Shown here in pieces: positions 44,082-53,922 of a stretch of DNA of 64,000 nucleotides. Location: assembly GCF_900177715.1 (NCBI RefSeq), contig NZ_FXWG01000003.1, forward strand, positions 124,001 to 188,000. The letters are read 5' to 3'. The DNA is from Altererythrobacter xiamenensis. Lineage in GTDB: Bacteria > Pseudomonadota > Alphaproteobacteria > Sphingomonadales > Sphingomonadaceae. Both the position numbers and the translations under genes were made by a program. The notes under the pieces are model-generated. The model saw nothing but the letters and a program-made list of their open reading frames with translations. It made no database searches and was not told the origin of the DNA. Numbering within the stretch: the first letter of the stretch is position 1; each line of letters starts with the position of its first letter.

Positions 44082-45680
44082 ATGCTCGATTTTCCGACAT
44101 GGAAGAAGATTTGGCTCTGGGGGCTGACGGCGCTTGCCGTGCTCGCAGCCATTCCTTCGCTTTTCTCTGCGGCCAATATCTCATGGCCCGATACGCTCCC
44201 CGATCCCGAGGTAAACCTCGGCCTCGACCTTGCCGGCGGCAGCCACATCCTGCTCGAGGCACAGGCCAGCCAGGTCGCGGCGCAGCGGCTCGAGAACATG
44301 GAAGAATCGGTCCGCTCGCTCATGCGCAATGCAGAGCCTCGCATTCGTATCGGCGATGTTTCGACTTCGGATGGGCGGATGAGCTTCATGCTCGACGATC
44401 CCGCCGATGTGGATCGCGCGCGCGAAATTCTGCTGCCGATCGTCAATGGCACCGGCCTGACCCGCGAATGGGACCTTGCTTTGGTGGACGATCAGCGCAT
44501 CGTTCTGACCCCGACCGAAGACGGTCTCGAACAGGCGGTCAGCGATGCGATGGACAGCGCGACCGAGGTGGTCCGCAAGCGTATCGACAGCCTCGGGACG
44601 CGCGAGCCCACGATCATCCGCCAGGGCGATACGCGTATCGTGGTGCAGGTTCCCGGGCTTCAGGACCCCGACCAGCTCAAGGAACTGCTCGGCCAGACTG
44701 CCAAGCTCGAGTTCAAGCTGGTCGATGAAGACGCGCTTCCGAGCGATGTCGCCGAAGGACGCGCGCCGCTTGGCAGCGAGATTTTCCCCTATTCCGAAAC
44801 CTCCGACTTTCCCGGCCAGTTCGTGGCGGTGGAACGGCTCGGCGGCATACGCGGCGACAGCCTCACCAATGCGCAGGCCGGTATCGATCCGCAAACCAAC
44901 GAGTCGGTGGTCAACATCACCTTCGACCAGCAGGGCGGAGCCAAGTTCGCGACGCTCAGCACGGAAAATGTGGGCAAGAGCTTTGCCATTATCCTCGATG
45001 GCAAGGTGATTTCGTCACCGTATTTCCGCGAGCCGATTCTTGGCGGAAGCGCCCAGATTTCGGGCGGCTTTACGGCTGAAACCGCCAACAATCTCGCGAT
45101 TTCGCTGCGGTCGGGCGCGCTCCCGGTCGACCTCACCGTAATCGAGGAACGCACGGTCGGGCCGGACCTCGGCGCGGATTCGATCAAGCGCGGCATGCTC
45201 GCCATGTTGATCGGTTCGGTCGCGGTGATCGTGCTGATGATCGCGAGTTATGGCCGCTTCGGCATCTATGCGACCATCGCGCTGGTCATCAACGTGCTGA
45301 TGATCCTGGGGATTATGGCTGGCCTCAATACGACGCTGACTTTGCCCGGCATCGCCGGCTTCGTGTTGACGATCGGTGCGGCGGTCGACGCGAACGTGCT
45401 GATCAACGAACGAATACGCGAGGAGCGAAAGCGCGGGCGACGCGTCGTGGCTGCGGTCGAGAATGGCTACAAGGAAGCCAGCCGCGCGATCTACGATGCG
45501 AACATCACCAATCTGATCGCCGGCGCGCTGCTTTTCATCTTCGGCTCTGGCCCGGTGCGCGGTTTTGCCGTCGTGCTCGTGATCGGCCTGTTCACCAGCG
45601 TCTTCACCGCCGTCGTCCTGACCCGCATGTGGGTCGCCGGATGGCTGCGCAAGACGCGCCCCAACGATATCAATCTGTAA
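44082..45680 (+). CDS. secD: Protein translocase subunit SecD
   Basis: A 532-residue membrane protein: helix 1 near residues 10-27, a large periplasmic domain with VNLGLDLAGGSHILLE and GTREPTIIRQGDTRIVVQVPG, then five C-terminal helices with the conserved GAAVDANVLINERIREE near residue 430. With SecF it uses proton-motive force to pull proteins through SecYEG. secF follows after 15 bases. Confidence 0.96.
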   Translation: MLDFPTWKKIWLWGLTALAVLAAIPSLFSAANISWPDTLPDPEVNLGLDLAGGSHILLEAQASQVAAQRLENMEESVRSLMRNAEPRIRIGDVSTSDGRMSFMLDDPADVDRAREILLPIVNGTGLTREWDLALVDDQRIVLTPTEDGLEQAVSDAMDSATEVVRKRIDSLGTREPTIIRQGDTRIVVQVPGLQDPDQLKELLGQTAKLEFKLVDEDALPSDVAEGRAPLGSEIFPYSETSDFPGQFVAVERLGGIRGDSLTNAQAGIDPQTNESVVNITFDQQGGAKFATLSTENVGKSFAIILDGKVISSPYFREPILGGSAQISGGFTAETANNLAISLRSGALPVDLTVIEERTVGPDLGADSIKRGMLAMLIGSVAVIVLMIASYGRFGIYATIALVINVLMILGIMAGLNTTLTLPGIAGFVLTIGAAVDANVLINERIREERKRGRRVVAAVENGYKEASRAIYDANITNLIAGALLFIFGSGPVRGFAVVLVIGLFTSVFTAVVLTRMWVAGWLRKTRPNDINL

Positions 45681-45695
45681 GAGGAGGCGAGACCA

Positions 45696-46673
45696 ATGCG
45701 ACTTCTGAAACTCGTCCCCGACGATACGAACATCAAGTTCCTCAAATGGCGCATGCCGTTTTTCATCGTCAGTATTCTGCTGATCGTTGGCAGCTGGGCT
45801 TTGGTGATGACCAAGGGCATCAACTACGGCGTCGACTTCGCGGGTGGCCAGGAAGTGCGGCTCACCTTCGAACAGCGCGAAGAAGCGCCGATCCCGCAAC
45901 TGCGCGAGATCGTGAGCGGGTTGGGCTACGGCACGCCGGTCGTGCAGGAATTCGGCGAACCCAACCAGGTTTCGATCCGAGTGCGCTTGCCTGAAGAGGC
46001 GGAAGCCACTCCGGGCGCTGCGACCGAGATCGGCAACCGGGTCATTTCGACCATTGAGAGCGAATATCCCGGCGTACGCAGGGACGGCAACGATACCGTT
46101 TCGGGCAAGGTAGCGGGGGAATTCCGCAATGATGCGGTGCTGGCGCTGATCGCCGCGATGTTCGCGGTCGCTATCTACATCTGGATCAGGTTCGAATGGC
46201 AATTCGGCGTCGGTGGCCTATTCGCGCTATTCCACGATGTGTCGCTGACATTGGGCATGTTCGCGTTGTTCCAGCTCGAGTTCAGTCTTCAGATCATCGC
46301 CGCTATTCTGGCTATCATCGGCTATTCGCTGAACGATACGATCGTCGTCTATGACCGCATTCGCGAGAACCTGAAGCGTTTCCGCAAGATGCCGCTGCCC
46401 GAATTGCTCGATCTGTCGGTCAACGAAACGCTGGCGCGGACGGTGATGACCTCACTGACGCTGCTGGTTGCGCTTATCCCGCTGCTGTTGTTCGGCCCTG
46501 CCAGCCTGTTCGGCCTTACCGCGGCGATTACGCTCGGTATTTTCGTCGGTACGTACAGCTCGGTCTACATGGCCGCCCCGCTGCTGGTCTGGATGGGCGT
46601 CACGTCCGACAGTTTCGTTCCGGATGAATCGGTAACAGAGAAGCAGGAAAAAATCGCACGCGGCGAAGCCTGA
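45696..46673 (+). CDS. secF: Protein translocase subunit SecF
   Basis: A 325-residue partner of SecD with helices and periplasmic segment as expected: KGINYGVDFAGGQEVRLTF, GYSLNDTIVVYDRIRENLKRFRK, and SVNETLARTVMTSLTLLVALIPL. AAGAGGAGGCG before the ATG. It converges on the glycosyltransferase gene; a GGGGTCGGG/CCGGCCCC inverted repeat near 46680-46705 may act as terminator. Confidence 0.96.
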   Translation: MRLLKLVPDDTNIKFLKWRMPFFIVSILLIVGSWALVMTKGINYGVDFAGGQEVRLTFEQREEAPIPQLREIVSGLGYGTPVVQEFGEPNQVSIRVRLPEEAEATPGAATEIGNRVISTIESEYPGVRRDGNDTVSGKVAGEFRNDAVLALIAAMFAVAIYIWIRFEWQFGVGGLFALFHDVSLTLGMFALFQLEFSLQIIAAILAIIGYSLNDTIVVYDRIRENLKRFRKMPLPELLDLSVNETLARTVMTSLTLLVALIPLLLFGPASLFGLTAAITLGIFVGTYSSVYMAAPLLVWMGVTSDSFVPDESVTEKQEKIARGEA

Positions 46674-46689
46674 TGGCATGGGGGTCGGG

Positions 46690-47877
46690 CTAGGCGTCCG
46701 GCCCCGCCAGCTTCTCGAAATGCTCGGCCAGTTCGGCTGCGTTGTTCGCCCAGCTGAATCGCTCCACATTGGCTGCGACTTCGGCGGGCGAGGGCTTGTC
46801 CGCGAGTATTGCGCGGACTGCCTTTACGACAGGATCAATGTCCCTCGGCACCAGTCGCCCTGCGCTCTTGTCACGGATCAGTTCGCGCGCGCCGCCGACG
46901 TCGCAAGTCACCACCGGCGTCCCGCAGGCGAGCGCTTCGACCCATGCGTTGGCCAGGCCTTCGCTGCGCGTCGGCAGGACCATGACATCGGCTGCCGAGA
47001 GAATCACCGGCAGCAAGTCATGGTCGATCGAGCCGGCGAAATAGACGCGGTCCGCGACGCCGATATCCTCGGCCAGCCGCCTGAGATGCGCCTCGTCCTG
47101 ACCTTTGCCGACGAGGATCAGGCGGGCTTCCTGCAGGCTGGCGAGGGCGCCTATTGCCAGATCCTGACCCTTGCGCTCGATCAGCGCGCCCACCGTGGCG
47201 AGGAGGGGGGCGCTGTCCGGCATGACGAAGCCCAATTCCCGGCCAAGCTGTTTGCGGAGGCCGGTGTGATCGAGGGGGCGGAAACGGTCGCGGTCGAGCC
47301 CTGTATAGTGGATCGTGATTTTCTCGCGCGGGATGCCAAGCTTGCCCATCTGCCGGGCAAGGTCCTCTGAAACGGCAAGCAGCCCGCTTGCACGCTGGGC
47401 TGCGTCGAGCATCTGTTCGCGGGCGAAGTCCTTCGCGCCCCAGAACACGATGTCCGCGCCGCGCGCCTTGATCGAGAACGGGATGCCCAACTCGTCGGCA
47501 ATGGCCGCGATAGCTGGGCCATCGGGGTAGAAGAACTGCGCGTCGAGCAGGTCGATCGGCTCACGCTCGTGAATCTCGCGGATGAGGGGCAGCGCGGCTT
47601 TCGCAATTGCGCCCGCGTTCATGCGCGCGCCCAGCTTGGGCACCAAGGTGAAGCGAGGACGATGGACCGTGAGGCCGTGTTCCTCGGCGACCGGCGGCAG
47701 TTTCGCAAGCGGGCGATACCGGCCGAGCGCAAGCGGCGGGATACCGATCGGATTGACGACCGTCACCTTCCAGTCGCCTCGCACCGCCAGCGCCTCCAGT
47801 GAACGCGCAACGAAGGTACCGAAGCGCGGATTCGCCTCGTTCGGATAAAGCGTCGAAAGCGAAAGGACGTGCTTCAA
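46690..47877 (-). CDS. Glycosyltransferase family 4 protein
   Basis: A 395-residue GT-B enzyme. The nucleotide-sugar site is in the C-terminal half: GALIERKGQDLAIGAL, the E-x7-E-type motif in PTRSEGLANAWVEALACGTPVV, and VGGARELI. The acceptor is unknown. The TTG start at 47877 overlaps the XRE gene stop (TTGA), so the two are coupled. The longer upstream reading is not coding. Confidence 0.88.
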   Translation of the reverse strand: MKHVLSLSTLYPNEANPRFGTFVARSLEALAVRGDWKVTVVNPIGIPPLALGRYRPLAKLPPVAEEHGLTVHRPRFTLVPKLGARMNAGAIAKAALPLIREIHEREPIDLLDAQFFYPDGPAIAAIADELGIPFSIKARGADIVFWGAKDFAREQMLDAAQRASGLLAVSEDLARQMGKLGIPREKITIHYTGLDRDRFRPLDHTGLRKQLGRELGFVMPDSAPLLATVGALIERKGQDLAIGALASLQEARLILVGKGQDEAHLRRLAEDIGVADRVYFAGSIDHDLLPVILSAADVMVLPTRSEGLANAWVEALACGTPVVTCDVGGARELIRDKSAGRLVPRDIDPVVKAVRAILADKPSPAEVAANVERFSWANNAAELAEHFEKLAGPDA

Positions 47878-48446
47878 AGCCGTCGCACCAGCATTTCCGC
47901 CACTGCAATCCATGCGGGGCTTTCGACCACCTGCTGTTTCTGACCGCTGCCGGGCGGGAGGATGCCGACGAAATCGCCCTGCCGGTCGATCAGCCGCCCG
48001 AAATAGAACCGCCCGCCAGCCCGCGGGACCAGCACATCGCGGTTGATGGCATGGGGCGCGTCCTCGGGCGCGATCTGGCGCAGGTAGAGCATGTCGCCGG
48101 GCCGGAACTCGCCCACGCTTTCCTCGACCGTCAGCACGGTAAGCGATCCTTCGCCGGCGATGTCGGCGGGCATGATCGCCTCGCGGGGGCTGTCGAGCGC
48201 TTCGGGGCCGGCATTGCGGAGCCGCGCGACGACCATGGGCGCTTCGCTTTTTTCGGAGCGAACCAGCATTTCCGGATCGACCTCGAGCGCAGCGGCGATG
48301 CGGTCCATCCACTTGATGGAGAGGTTTCGCATGCCGGTTTCGAGCCGGCCGATCGTCTGTGCGGTGGTCGGGGGAGTGCAGGCGTCGGCAAGCTCTGCCA
48401 GCGTCCAGCCCTTTTCCTTGCGAATATCGCGGATGCGGTTGATCAT
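47874..48446 (-). CDS. XRE family regulator with S24-like C-terminal domain
   Basis: 190 residues. The N-terminal HTH is IRDIRKEKGWTLAELADACTPPTTAQTIGRLETGMR. The C-terminal part (residues about 95-185) has FRPGDMLYLRQIAP and RDVLVPRAGGRFYFGRLID, the LexA/CI-like peptidase S24 fold; the catalytic Ser-Lys pair is not obvious, so it may not self-cleave. It is 4 bases from the glycosyltransferase. Confidence 0.78.
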   Translation of the reverse strand: MINRIRDIRKEKGWTLAELADACTPPTTAQTIGRLETGMRNLSIKWMDRIAAALEVDPEMLVRSEKSEAPMVVARLRNAGPEALDSPREAIMPADIAGEGSLTVLTVEESVGEFRPGDMLYLRQIAPEDAPHAINRDVLVPRAGGRFYFGRLIDRQGDFVGILPPGSGQKQQVVESPAWIAVAEMLVRRL

Positions 48447-48542
48447 CGCCGAGCTCCTCTAACCCAATTGGTTATTTTTCTTTCCTACAGCCATGCAGCG
48501 CTTGCAAGTGGCTGGGACGATTCATGCACAGGAGGACAGCCA

Positions 48543-49016
48543 ATGCAGCGCAAACTGGTCGAACGCGAACTCACCGAAGAGGGGCCGCGCCGCGGATCGA
48601 GCGCCCGGGGCAAGCGCCGCACGGTGACGATCAATATCGCGGAATCGCCGCTCAGCTGGCTGCATGCGCGCGGCCATATCGATGACCGGCTGTTCGATGC
48701 AGGCGAGCGTTTGCGGATGGATTACGAGCGCGCGCAATTGGGGGCGAATGTCACGATGCGCTGGGATCCGGTGCGGGTGAAATCAACCGGCGACCTTGGA
48801 CTCTCCGCAAGCGAGCGGCAGATCGCCGCGAAGGAGCGCTTCCACGCTGCGCTCGATCAGGCGGGCAAGGGGCTGAGGGACGTGCTGTGGCGCGTCGTCT
48901 GCGCCTGCGAAAGCCTGTCCGATGCGGAAAAATCGCTCGGCTGGCCGGCGAGGAGCGGCAAGCTGGTGCTCAAGTTGGCGCTCGACCGGGTGGCGGATTT
49001 CTACCGGATCGCTTGA
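48543..49016 (+). CDS. DUF6456 domain protein
   Basis: A 157-residue protein with GGAGG before the ATG. The domain reads SPLSWLHARGHIDDRLFDAGERLRMDYERAQLGANVTMRWD and then LSDAEKSLGWPARSGKLVLKLALDRVADFY, which is helical and HTH-like. The family, common in alphaproteobacteria, is uncharacterised; DNA binding is a guess. It overlaps the UDG-like gene at its 3' end on the opposite strand. Confidence 0.8.
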   Translation: MQRKLVERELTEEGPRRGSSARGKRRTVTINIAESPLSWLHARGHIDDRLFDAGERLRMDYERAQLGANVTMRWDPVRVKSTGDLGLSASERQIAAKERFHAALDQAGKGLRDVLWRVVCACESLSDAEKSLGWPARSGKLVLKLALDRVADFYRIA

Positions 49017-49573
49017 GCCACAGCGGCGCGTAGTTCGGGCAGAACCTCGGCCTCGAACCAGGGGTTCTTTCCCATCCAGATGCGACTGCGCCATGCCGGG
49101 TGGGGCAGGGGGATGACGGGCGCGAACTCGTGCCAGCGGCGCACGCGCTCGGTCATGGAAAGCTTGCGCGTCTCCGGCAGGTAATGCGCCTGCGCATAGG
49201 CACCGACGAGCAGCGTCAGCCGGTCTGCGGGCAGGGTTTCGAGGACGCGGTCATGCCAGGCTGGCGCACACTCCTTGCGCGGTGGCATGTCCCCGCCCGA
49301 CGCCTTGCCCGGATAGCAGAAGCCCATCGGGACGAGGGCGACCTGAGCAGGATCATACATCTGTTCCTTGTTGAGACCGGTCCAGTCGCGCAGCCGGTCT
49401 CCGCTGTCATCGTCCCACGGAATGCCGCTCGCATGGACCTTCGATCCCGGCGCCTGCCCGATGATCAGGATGCGGCTGGTGGCTGAAAAGCTTACGACCG
49501 GGCGCGGGCCGTGGGGGAGGTGGTCTGCGCAAATCCTGCAGGCACTGATCTGTCGGAGAAGGTCTTCGCTCAC
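49001..49573 (-). CDS. Uracil-DNA glycosylase superfamily protein
   Basis: A 190-residue protein with the UDG-fold motifs ILIIGQAPGSKVHASGIPWDD (motif 1) and IPLPHPAWRSRIWMGKNPWFE (motif 2 region, HP pair). The N-terminal CRICADHL holds only two cysteines, so a four-cysteine iron-sulphur cluster as in UDG families 4/5 is unlikely. Function in base excision is not sure, since many such single-domain members are uncharacterised. Its ATG overlaps the stop of the Uup-type gene (ATGA). Confidence 0.75.
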   Translation of the reverse strand: MSEDLLRQISACRICADHLPHGPRPVVSFSATSRILIIGQAPGSKVHASGIPWDDDSGDRLRDWTGLNKEQMYDPAQVALVPMGFCYPGKASGGDMPPRKECAPAWHDRVLETLPADRLTLLVGAYAQAHYLPETRKLSMTERVRRWHEFAPVIPLPHPAWRSRIWMGKNPWFEAEVLPELRAAVAQAIR

Positions 49574-51375
49574 CCCTCGACCTGTTCGGCAAGCATCAGC
49601 CAGCGTTCCTCGGCCTCGTCCTTTTCAGAGCGGGCGTTTTCCAGCCCCTTGGTGATATTGGCGAACTTCTGCGGGTCGCTGGTGTAGAGATCAGGGTCCG
49701 CCAGCAGTTTTTCGCCGCGCGCGATGGCGGCTTCGAGCTCCTCGATCCGAGCGGGCAGTTGCTCGTAATCGCGCTGATCCTTGTAGGACAGCTTGGCGGA
49801 CTTGGGAGCGGGGGGTGGGGGCGCTGAAGGCTCGGCAGAAGACTTGTCCGCCTTTTCCTTCTTCGGCGCGGGCGTGCGGCGTTTCGCTTCCCAGTCCTCG
49901 TAACCGCCAGCAACGATGTCGACTTTGCCCGATCCATCGAGGCCGAGCGTGATCGTGACTGTCCGGTCGAGGAAGTCGCGGTCGTGGCTGACGATCAGCA
50001 CCGTGCCGTCGAAATCGGCGATGACTTCCTGCAGCAGGTCGAGCGTTTCGAGGTCGAGATCGTTGGTCGGCTCGTCCAACACCAGCAGGTTTGCGGTGCG
50101 CGCGAATTCACGCGCCAGCAGCAGGCGCGAACGTTCGCCGCCTGACAGCGTGCCGACCTTGGTGTCGACGATCTTGGGATCGAACAGGAACTCCTTGAGG
50201 TAGCCCTGCACGTGCTTGCGCTGACCCTGTACATCGATCCAGTCACCGCCTTCGGCCAGCACGTCGCGCACGGTCTTGTCCGCGCCCAGCATCTGGCGCT
50301 GCTGATCGATCATGATGCCCGATAGCTTTTGGGAGATCGTCACCGTGCCAGTGTCGGGCTCGATCTCGCCGGTCAGCAGTTTGAGCAGCGTGGTTTTGCC
50401 CGCGCCATTGGCTCCGACGAGGCCGATCCGGTCGCCGCGCTGGATGCGGAGCGAGAAATCCTTGATGATCGCGCGGTCATCATAACTTTTGCCGACTTTC
50501 TCCGCGACAATTACTGACTTCGACTTGAACTCTTCGTCATTGGCGAGCTTGAGCTTGGCGCTGCCGGCGGTCGATATCATCGCAGCACGGGCGGCGCGCA
50601 TCTGGTGCAGCTTCTCGAGCCTGCCCTGGTTGCGCTTGCGCCGAGCGGTGACGCCGCGCTCCAGCCAGTGGGCCTCGATCTTCAGTTTCGCGTCGAGCTT
50701 TTCGGCGGCGCGCGCTTCCTCGGCATAGACCTGTTCTTCCCAGGCCTCGTATCCGCCGAAGCCGACTTCCTTGCGGCGGATAATCCCGCGGTCGAGCCAC
50801 AGCGTCGCGCGGGTCAGTCGCTTCAGGAAAGTCCGGTCGTGGCTGATGGTGATGAAGGCGCCCTTGTAGCGGTTGAGCCAGTCTTCCAGCCAGTCGATCG
50901 CGCCGAGATCGAGATGGTTGGTCGGCTCATCGAGCAGCAAGAGGTCGGGCTCCTGCGCCAGTGCCCGGGCAATGGCAGCGCGGCGTTTCTCGCCGCCGCT
51001 CGCGGTCGAGGCATCGGTCGTCATGTCGATGCCGAGCTGGCCTGCGATCGCTTCGACTTCATGCGGGGCAGGGGCATGATCGCCTCCCAGCGCGAAATCC
51101 ATCAGCGTCGCATGGCCGGAGAAATCGGGCTCCTGCTCGAGGAATACGATGCGCGTGTTCGGCTTGATCTTGCGAATGCCCTGATCGGCCTCGATCCGGT
51201 TATCGATCAGCTTGAGCAGCGTCGTCTTGCCCGCGCCATTGCGCCCGATCAGCGCCAGCCGGTCGCGCGGGCCGATATGCAGATCGATGTTCTCGCGGTC
51301 AGGGCCGCCCAGCAGCCAGCGCCCGCCTTGCTGCAGGCCAAGGCCTTCCCAGGAGAGGATCGGAGGTTGCGCCAT
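49570..51375 (-). CDS. ABC-F family ATPase, Uup type
   Basis: 601 residues, two ABC domains: LIGRNGAGKTTLLKLI, LVGANGAGKTTLLKLL, signatures TASGGEKRRAAIARAL and LSGGERSRLLLAREF. A charged C-terminal coiled-coil (APKKEKADKSS to the end) is typical of Uup, which acts on ribosomes or DNA junctions. A different subgroup from EttA at 8446. It is translationally coupled to the UDG-like gene downstream. Confidence 0.88.
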   Translation of the reverse strand: MAQPPILSWEGLGLQQGGRWLLGGPDRENIDLHIGPRDRLALIGRNGAGKTTLLKLIDNRIEADQGIRKIKPNTRIVFLEQEPDFSGHATLMDFALGGDHAPAPHEVEAIAGQLGIDMTTDASTASGGEKRRAAIARALAQEPDLLLLDEPTNHLDLGAIDWLEDWLNRYKGAFITISHDRTFLKRLTRATLWLDRGIIRRKEVGFGGYEAWEEQVYAEEARAAEKLDAKLKIEAHWLERGVTARRKRNQGRLEKLHQMRAARAAMISTAGSAKLKLANDEEFKSKSVIVAEKVGKSYDDRAIIKDFSLRIQRGDRIGLVGANGAGKTTLLKLLTGEIEPDTGTVTISQKLSGIMIDQQRQMLGADKTVRDVLAEGGDWIDVQGQRKHVQGYLKEFLFDPKIVDTKVGTLSGGERSRLLLAREFARTANLLVLDEPTNDLDLETLDLLQEVIADFDGTVLIVSHDRDFLDRTVTITLGLDGSGKVDIVAGGYEDWEAKRRTPAPKKEKADKSSAEPSAPPPPAPKSAKLSYKDQRDYEQLPARIEELEAAIARGEKLLADPDLYTSDPQKFANITKGLENARSEKDEAEERWLMLAEQVEG

Positions 51376-51426
51376 AGCCGGGCGCAGGTAGGCGCACGTG
51401 CCCCTGGTCGCAAGCCATGATCGCTA

Positions 51427-52992
51427 TCAGCGCGCCGCTTTCTGCGCTTCGACCATCTCAGCGACATCGGCGAGCAGAGCGCGCGCATCGTAAACTACGC
51501 CGTCCTTGATCGTCCAGCGCACCCCGCCTTGCGTCTCCAGCGTATTGCTCTCGCGATTGAGGCGTACATGGCCGGTGCCGTAAAGCACCTTGAGGTTCGC
51601 CAGCGGATTGCCGGGTACAATCACGAGGTCGGCGAGCTTGCCTTCCTTGATCGAGCCGAAGGGCGGTTCGCTACCCTTGGGATCGTAGATCTCGCGCGCG
51701 CCATTGATCGTTGCTGCCTGAATTACCTCCATCGGCGAAAGCCCCGCTTCGCGCAGCATTTCCAGCTCGGAGATATAGGCGAAGCCCCAGGTCTGGTAGA
51801 TGTAGCCGGGGTCGGAGCCTGCCGTGACACGGCCGCCCTTGTCCTGAAAATCGCGGGTGAGGGCGAACCACTTGGCATAGAAGCGCTTCCACGCGGCTTC
51901 GTCCTCGCTCGTCCAGTCATGATAATAGCTGCCGTGATTGGTCAGGCTGGGTGCGTAGAAATCCATCAGCGAGGGCAGGGTATAGGCATCGTGCCATTCG
52001 CGGTTGCGCGCCGCGCTGACATCGCGGCTGGCCGCATAGATGTTGAATGTCGGACTGAGCGTGACCCCGCTATCGACGAGAAAGTCGACATACTCGTCCC
52101 ATTTCTCGCTGCCGGGCTCGACTGCTTGATCTTCCAGCCGCGCGACCCAGGCGAAGCGCGATTGCTCGTCGAGATAGTTGTAGTCGGCGGGATAATGCGG
52201 GGTCGAACCGTCGGCGAGCAGGCTCTCCATATGGCCGTAGAAGTGCGTCACGCCGTCGAGGCCCAGCTCGACCGCTGTGCGCCCATTCACCTGCGCAACG
52301 CCGCGCTGGCCGAGATGCGCCACCGTGCCGAGGCCCAGTTTCTCCGCCTCGTCATTGATCGCGGCGAAGGTCGCGGGATCTTCCATGTTGAAGAACTTTA
52401 TCCCGTCATAGCCGCGCTGCTTGATCCAGCGGACCCATGCGCGGCCCTGCTCAGGCGTGCGCACCGCACCATTTGGCCAGACGTCGCCCGGCACGGCATA
52501 GGCGAACAGGCGCGGCGCGGTGATCGTATTGGCCGCGCTGCGCGCCCTCTGGTCGAGCGAGGGATCATCGGCACCGCCACCGAAGCCGACACCCCGTACG
52601 CTGGTCACGCCATGCGCGAGCCAGAGCTTGAAGCCGTAAGATGGCTGCGGAGCTTTAGAGGGATCGCCGTTGTGCCCGTGCACATCGACGAAGCCGGGCA
52701 GCACATGCATGCCGCTCGCATCGATCACGCGGTCCGCCGCGACTTCACCACCACCGCGGATGATGCGCGCGATCCGGTTGCCCTCGATCAGAATGCTCAC
52801 CGGCCCCTCCGGCGGGGCGCCGGTGCCATCGATCATCGTGGCATTCTTGATCAGCAAGGTGCCGAAAGGGCCTTGCCCTTCACCGGCGGGCCGGTCGGGC
52901 ACCCGTTCCATTTGCGGCTGGCTGCCGTCTTGCTGGGCAAGGGCTGGGGCCGCACCGAGGAACAGGGCGGCGGCAATAAGCATTCTGAGCAT
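51427..52992 (-). CDS. Exported amidohydrolase
   Basis: A 521-residue secreted metal-dependent hydrolase: signal peptide to APALAQ (residue 19), then a beta-sandwich start ATMIDGTGAPPEGPVSI, metal HxH in GFVDVHGHNGD near residue 97, and GSDPGYIYQTWG with the late Asp near residue 390. The superfamily hydrolyses amides or esters (dipeptides, lactams, imidazolones). The substrate is unclear. The SIMPL gene is divergent, 113 bases away. Confidence 0.85.
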   Translation of the reverse strand: MLRMLIAAALFLGAAPALAQQDGSQPQMERVPDRPAGEGQGPFGTLLIKNATMIDGTGAPPEGPVSILIEGNRIARIIRGGGEVAADRVIDASGMHVLPGFVDVHGHNGDPSKAPQPSYGFKLWLAHGVTSVRGVGFGGGADDPSLDQRARSAANTITAPRLFAYAVPGDVWPNGAVRTPEQGRAWVRWIKQRGYDGIKFFNMEDPATFAAINDEAEKLGLGTVAHLGQRGVAQVNGRTAVELGLDGVTHFYGHMESLLADGSTPHYPADYNYLDEQSRFAWVARLEDQAVEPGSEKWDEYVDFLVDSGVTLSPTFNIYAASRDVSAARNREWHDAYTLPSLMDFYAPSLTNHGSYYHDWTSEDEAAWKRFYAKWFALTRDFQDKGGRVTAGSDPGYIYQTWGFAYISELEMLREAGLSPMEVIQAATINGAREIYDPKGSEPPFGSIKEGKLADLVIVPGNPLANLKVLYGTGHVRLNRESNTLETQGGVRWTIKDGVVYDARALLADVAEMVEAQKAAR

Positions 52993-53105
52993 GTTGATCC
53001 CCTCAAGTGAAGCCGCTCTAGCGCGCTAGAATGAGGTTGCAAACTAGCGCATTCACATGCGCTAAATGACGCACCGCGCAGCATGGCTGGCAAAGGAGAA
53101 TATCG

Positions 53106-53837
53106 ATGAAGCATTCGTTTGTACCCGCGATCGCTATGGCAGGCGCCGCCGCAGCAGCATCCGCTCCCCTGGCTGCCGCGCAAGTTCAGATTGCCTCCAG
53201 CGGTCCGGTGGTCGAGCTCAATGTGCAGGAAAGCATCGATATCGAGCCCGACATCGCCACGATCAGCGCAGGCGTGACGAGCGAAGCGCCGACTGCGGTG
53301 GAAGCCATGCGTCAAAACGCCACAGAGATGCGGCGTGTGATCGAGCGTATCAAATCGCTGGGCGTGGCGGAAAAGGACATTCAGACGACCGGCATCAATC
53401 TCAATGCGCGCTATGACTATGACCGCAACAGCCAGCAGCAGGTGTTCCGCGGCTACCAGGTATCGAACCGCGTCAGCGTGAAGCTGCGCGACATCGACCG
53501 TACCGGCGCGGTGCTGGATGCCCTGGTCGAGGCCGGTGCGACCGACCTCGGCGGACCGAGCTTCTCGGCCGATGACGACACCGCAGCCAAGGAAGAAGCG
53601 CGCACCAAGGCGATGGCGCGCGCCAGGGCGCAGGCGCTCTCCTACGCGCGCATGGCAGGCTACGGCGCGATCCGCCTCCTCGAAGTGAGCGAATCCATCA
53701 CCGGAAGCGGACCGGTGCCGCCAGTGATGCGAACCGTATCGATGGATGCGGCACAGGAATCCGCTCCGGTGCAGCCGGGAATGATCTCCTCGGGGGTTAA
53801 CCTTACGGTGAAATACGAGATGACCGCTGGCGATTGA
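53106..53837 (+). CDS. SIMPL domain (DUF541) protein
   Basis: A 243-residue exported protein: signal peptide to AAAQ (residue 22), then LNVQESIDIEPDIATISAGVTSEAPTAVEAMRQNATEMRRVIE and DIQTTGINLNARYDYD, the DUF541/SIMPL signature. Periplasmic or outer-membrane associated, reported to protect against oxidative stress in some bacteria; the mechanism is unknown. AAAGGAGAAT precedes the ATG. Confidence 0.88.
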   Translation: MKHSFVPAIAMAGAAAAASAPLAAAQVQIASSGPVVELNVQESIDIEPDIATISAGVTSEAPTAVEAMRQNATEMRRVIERIKSLGVAEKDIQTTGINLNARYDYDRNSQQQVFRGYQVSNRVSVKLRDIDRTGAVLDALVEAGATDLGGPSFSADDDTAAKEEARTKAMARARAQALSYARMAGYGAIRLLEVSESITGSGPVPPVMRTVSMDAAQESAPVQPGMISSGVNLTVKYEMTAGD

Positions 53838-53922
53838 TGACATTTCGTCAATCAGTCTGAACGCCGGGCACGAGCCGTATTCACACCTTGTTCAATGCCC
53901 GTCGCTTAGGCACAAGATCATC